9,054 nt of DNA from Alphaproteobacteria bacterium (lineage in GTDB: Bacteria > Pseudomonadota > Alphaproteobacteria > RF32 > CAG-239), in the NCBI GenBank assembly GCA_017650255.1, contig JAGCFG010000136.1, positions 1-9,054 of the forward strand, written 5' to 3'. Positions 7,583 to 9,054 of the stretch are shown piece by piece. Positions within the stretch are counted from its first letter, which is position 1; every line of letters starts with the position of its first letter. A program made the translations under genes and the position numbers. A model generated the notes under the pieces. That model was not told the DNA's origin, did not search any database, and saw nothing but the letters and a program-made list of their open reading frames with translations.

Positions 7583-7720
7583 AAAGTCATCCCTTTTTTT
7601 GCTGAAAGCAAAAAATCAAGAGATCTTCGACTTTTTTATTATTCTGAAACAGCGCTGTTGCTCTGAAGTTAAGATTCCTTGACGCACGGACGCTGTTGCG
7701 CCGAGCGAGGAATGACATTT
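7583..7720. repeat. REPIN-like foldback element of two inverted arms
   Basis: Two related arms face each other around the palindrome CAGCGCTG (7650-7657). Read inward, each arm is GTCATYCC (7586-7593 on plus; 7716-7709 on minus), then a hairpin, then TCAAG plus an ATCTT-containing block (7616-7626 on plus; the reverse complement near 7671-7681). The left hairpin is a perfect 9-bp stem, TTTTTTGCT/AGCAAAAAA (7595-7615, loop GAA). The right one is GG(a)CGC/GCGCC (7688-7702, loop TGTT). CGCTGTTGC occurs twice, at 7653 and 7691. The ends lie 67 and 63 nt from the centre. No ORF is inside, so mobility would need a transposase acting in trans, such as a RAYT. The right end touches the stop codon of the glycosyltransferase gene, and either hairpin could protect that mRNA's 3' end. 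Confidence 0.6.
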
Positions 7721-8882
7721 ATTGTTTTGCGATATCGTCGAAGAGTTTGGTCCATGCTTTGACTACGCTGTCTGGGGAGAAGCGTTTGACATCTTCGATT
7801 GCGTTTTTACCCATTTCTATCCGCAAGTCTTTGTCGCGCATAAGTTCGGCCATATATTGTGAAAATTCTTCCAAATTGTTCGCCAAAAAGCCGTTTCTGC
7901 CGTGGACAATAAGCTCGTTGACTGCGGGAGCATAAGCAAAGCCGATAGTTGGTAGACCGGCGGCTTGTCCGTCGGCAATGCCCAAGCCAAAACCTTCATA
8001 TTTGCTTGGAAATGCCTGAAAATCGGCATTTTTATAAACCGAAAGGATATCGGTGGTATAACCTTTGATTATTACGCGGTCTTCAACATTGTAACGGCGG
8101 GCAATATCCATAATTTCGGCCTCGTATTGGGGATATTTCTGCAACCCCCAAAATTCTACTACCCAATTGGGAAAATCTTTGGCGATTTTGCCGAATGCTT
8201 CTGCTAAAAGGTGTTGCCTTTTGACATCGGGTTCAATTCTGGCAACGTAAATAATTTTTTTCTTCTCGTTTGACAAATCTGTATAGTCTGTTGGGGAGAG
8301 TTGTTGCACCATGTTGGGGATGGCAATGGTGTTTTTTGGGGAAAACTCATTGTCTATCAGAGGTGCAAATGAAGATAGCAGAACCTGCCATACAGTAACT
8401 TGCTTAAATGTTTTGTGGTGGAACCATCTGAGAGGTTGAATTTCTTTGTGCAAATTTTCAAAATTGGCATCAATCGGGTTGTTTTTATATTTACCCAATA
8501 TAACATCAGGGACGTTGTGTAGCATCATTACAATCGGGATATTATGCTTTTGGAAAGTGGTAACATTGAACAAGTCTTTGGGAAAATAACAGATTATTAC
8601 ATCGGGTTTTTCTTTTTTTATGATTTTTTTATAACGGAAACAAGCAGGAGTGATTTTGCAACGAGCTTTGTGGTACAGATTTGTTAGATAATTATCGGTT
8701 TTACCACTTAAATTTATGAGTTTTACTTTCGGATTAAAAGTTAATTCATTACCTACTTTTTTGTACGTATCGCAAACAACGGTTATTTCATAATCTGGGC
8801 GAGATTCTTGCAAGGCGTTGATATATTGTACTAGCCACTTTGTGTTTAAGACATTGCGATTGCGAATGAACATAAGTTTCAT
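7719..8882 (-). CDS. GT4-family glycosyltransferase
   Basis: This is a probable GT-B fold retaining glycosyltransferase that moves a sugar from an activated donor to an envelope glycan (LPS core, O-antigen or capsule). Donor and acceptor cannot be read from the sequence. The 387 residues have a variable N-terminal acceptor domain beginning MKLMFIRNRNVLN, with 'KPDVIICYFP' (92-101) and LHNVP (121-125). The C-terminal donor-binding domain holds IPNMV (188-192), IYVARIEPDVKRQH (211-224; Arg215 and Lys221 are the expected phosphate-contacting residues), VIIKGYT (270-276) and FPSKYEGFGLGIADGQAAGLP (291-311). The donor motif, usually EX7E, reads E296...D304, a conservative Asp change. No signal peptide or membrane span is seen, so it is cytosolic or peripheral. 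AAGGG, 7 nt before the ATG, supports the start. It appears to be transcribed alone. Confidence 0.88.
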   Translation of the reverse strand: MKLMFIRNRNVLNTKWLVQYINALQESRPDYEITVVCDTYKKVGNELTFNPKVKLINLSGKTDNYLTNLYHKARCKITPACFRYKKIIKKEKPDVIICYFPKDLFNVTTFQKHNIPIVMMLHNVPDVILGKYKNNPIDANFENLHKEIQPLRWFHHKTFKQVTVWQVLLSSFAPLIDNEFSPKNTIAIPNMVQQLSPTDYTDLSNEKKKIIYVARIEPDVKRQHLLAEAFGKIAKDFPNWVVEFWGLQKYPQYEAEIMDIARRYNVEDRVIIKGYTTDILSVYKNADFQAFPSKYEGFGLGIADGQAAGLPTIGFAYAPAVNELIVHGRNGFLANNLEEFSQYMAELMRDKDLRIEMGKNAIEDVKRFSPDSVVKAWTKLFDDIAKQ

Positions 8883-8917
8883 GTTTTTTCCCTTATAATG
8901 GAGTAAATATTGAGTTT

Positions 8918-8945
8918 ATTTTAAGTGCAGTTAAGCTAAAGTCAA
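8918..8945 (-). promoter_or_regulatory. Sigma-70-like promoter of the glycosyltransferase gene
   Basis: On the minus strand TTGACT (8945-8940, 5/6 to -35) and TAAAAT (8923-8918, 5/6 to -10) are separated by 16 bp. The -10 box is 35 nt before the ATG at 8882, leaving a short leader with the ribosome-binding site. It lies directly downstream of a terminator for the previous gene, so it is well placed to start a new transcription unit. Confidence 0.6.
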
Positions 8946-8964
8946 TGTCATTTTGTTATTTGGT

Positions 8965-9000
8965 AACAAAAGAAGCCCGTCTTTTGAGGACGGGCTTTTT
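8965..9000 (-). terminator. Strong intrinsic terminator of the gene at the right edge
   Basis: GACGGGCTT (8989-8997) and AAGCCCGTC (8973-8981) form a perfect 9-bp GC-rich stem with a 7-nt loop. On the minus strand it is followed by CTTTTGTT and lies about 20 nt after the TAA at 9017-9019, so it should end that gene. On the plus strand five T's follow too, so it could work both ways, but no plus-strand gene leads into it. Confidence 0.85.
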
Positions 9001-9016
9001 AGGTGTTTATTCAAAA

Positions 9017-9054
9017 TTAAAAGTGGTAGGTTAATGAGCCTGCAACTATATGAA
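9017..9054 (-). CDS. C-terminal end of a probable outer-membrane beta-barrel protein, partial
   Basis: Only the last 11 complete codons are in the window, HIVAGSLTYHF then TAA. The sequence ends in Phe, with Tyr at -3, Leu at -5 and Val at -9. That is the alternating pattern with a terminal aromatic residue recognised by the BAM complex in outer-membrane beta-barrels, and 'AG.x.Y.F' endings are common among them. The frame is supported by the strong terminator just beyond the stop. The rest of the gene lies off the right edge, so the protein type cannot be named. Eleven codons is little, and the frame could be coincidental. Confidence 0.55.
   Translation of the reverse strand, partial: HIVAGSLTYHF

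Noticed and set aside
7594..7615. T-run and hairpin as a simple terminator of the YihY-family gene
   Set aside because: The T-run is part of the hairpin stem rather than following it, and the hairpin is better explained as one arm of the foldback element.
7474..7718. Small gene or small RNA in the gap after the YihY-family gene
   Set aside because: The only open frame entering it has no ribosome-binding site and is antisense to the glycosyltransferase gene. The structure is explained by palindromic repeats, and no promoter was recognised.

Overview
The window looks like a chromosomal segment of an AT-rich Gram-negative bacterium, most probably an alphaproteobacterium. Three things suggest this. 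The fabI and gatCAB products have an alphaproteobacterial flavour (for example the 'HAIAFSDKNEL' segment of FabI and 'LHIEQDA' of GatB). The last visible gene ends like an outer-membrane beta-barrel. The repeat motifs are of the GTCATTCC / CAATGA type seen between genes in such genomes. This assignment is from memory of the families and was not checked by a search.

Layout. Positions 1-2393 (+): a large protein of unknown function whose start lies off the left edge, with an alpha-helical HEAT-like N-terminus, a Cys-rich central domain and a C-terminal GNAT acetyltransferase-like domain. It is convergent with a four-gene operon on the minus strand, read fabI (6470) - gatC - gatA - gatB (2439). 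The three junctions are a 4-nt gap, a 6-nt gap and a 1-nt overlap, and each downstream ribosome-binding site lies inside the end of the gene before it. A hairpin sits between the two convergent genes. FabI carries out the last step of the fatty-acid elongation cycle. GatCAB makes Gln-tRNA(Gln), and possibly Asn-tRNA(Asn), by transamidation. The operon therefore links membrane lipid synthesis and translation.

Divergent from fabI is a YihY/BrkB-family inner-membrane protein (6577-7473, +). The 245-nt gap after it holds no gene. It contains a short palindromic repeat (about 7521-7557) and a roughly 135-bp foldback element (7583-7720) built of two inverted, related arms, resembling a REPIN. A GT4-type glycosyltransferase (7719-8882, -) follows, with its own good sigma-70-like promoter (8918-8945). 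Upstream of that are a strong intrinsic terminator (8965-9000) and the last codons of a minus-strand gene that runs off the right edge (9017-9054). Its C-terminus has the signature of an outer-membrane beta-barrel protein.

Most of the window is ordinary housekeeping DNA. The parts most worth a second look are the large left-hand protein and the foldback element. No phage, defence system, CRISPR array, insertion sequence, rRNA or tRNA was seen.
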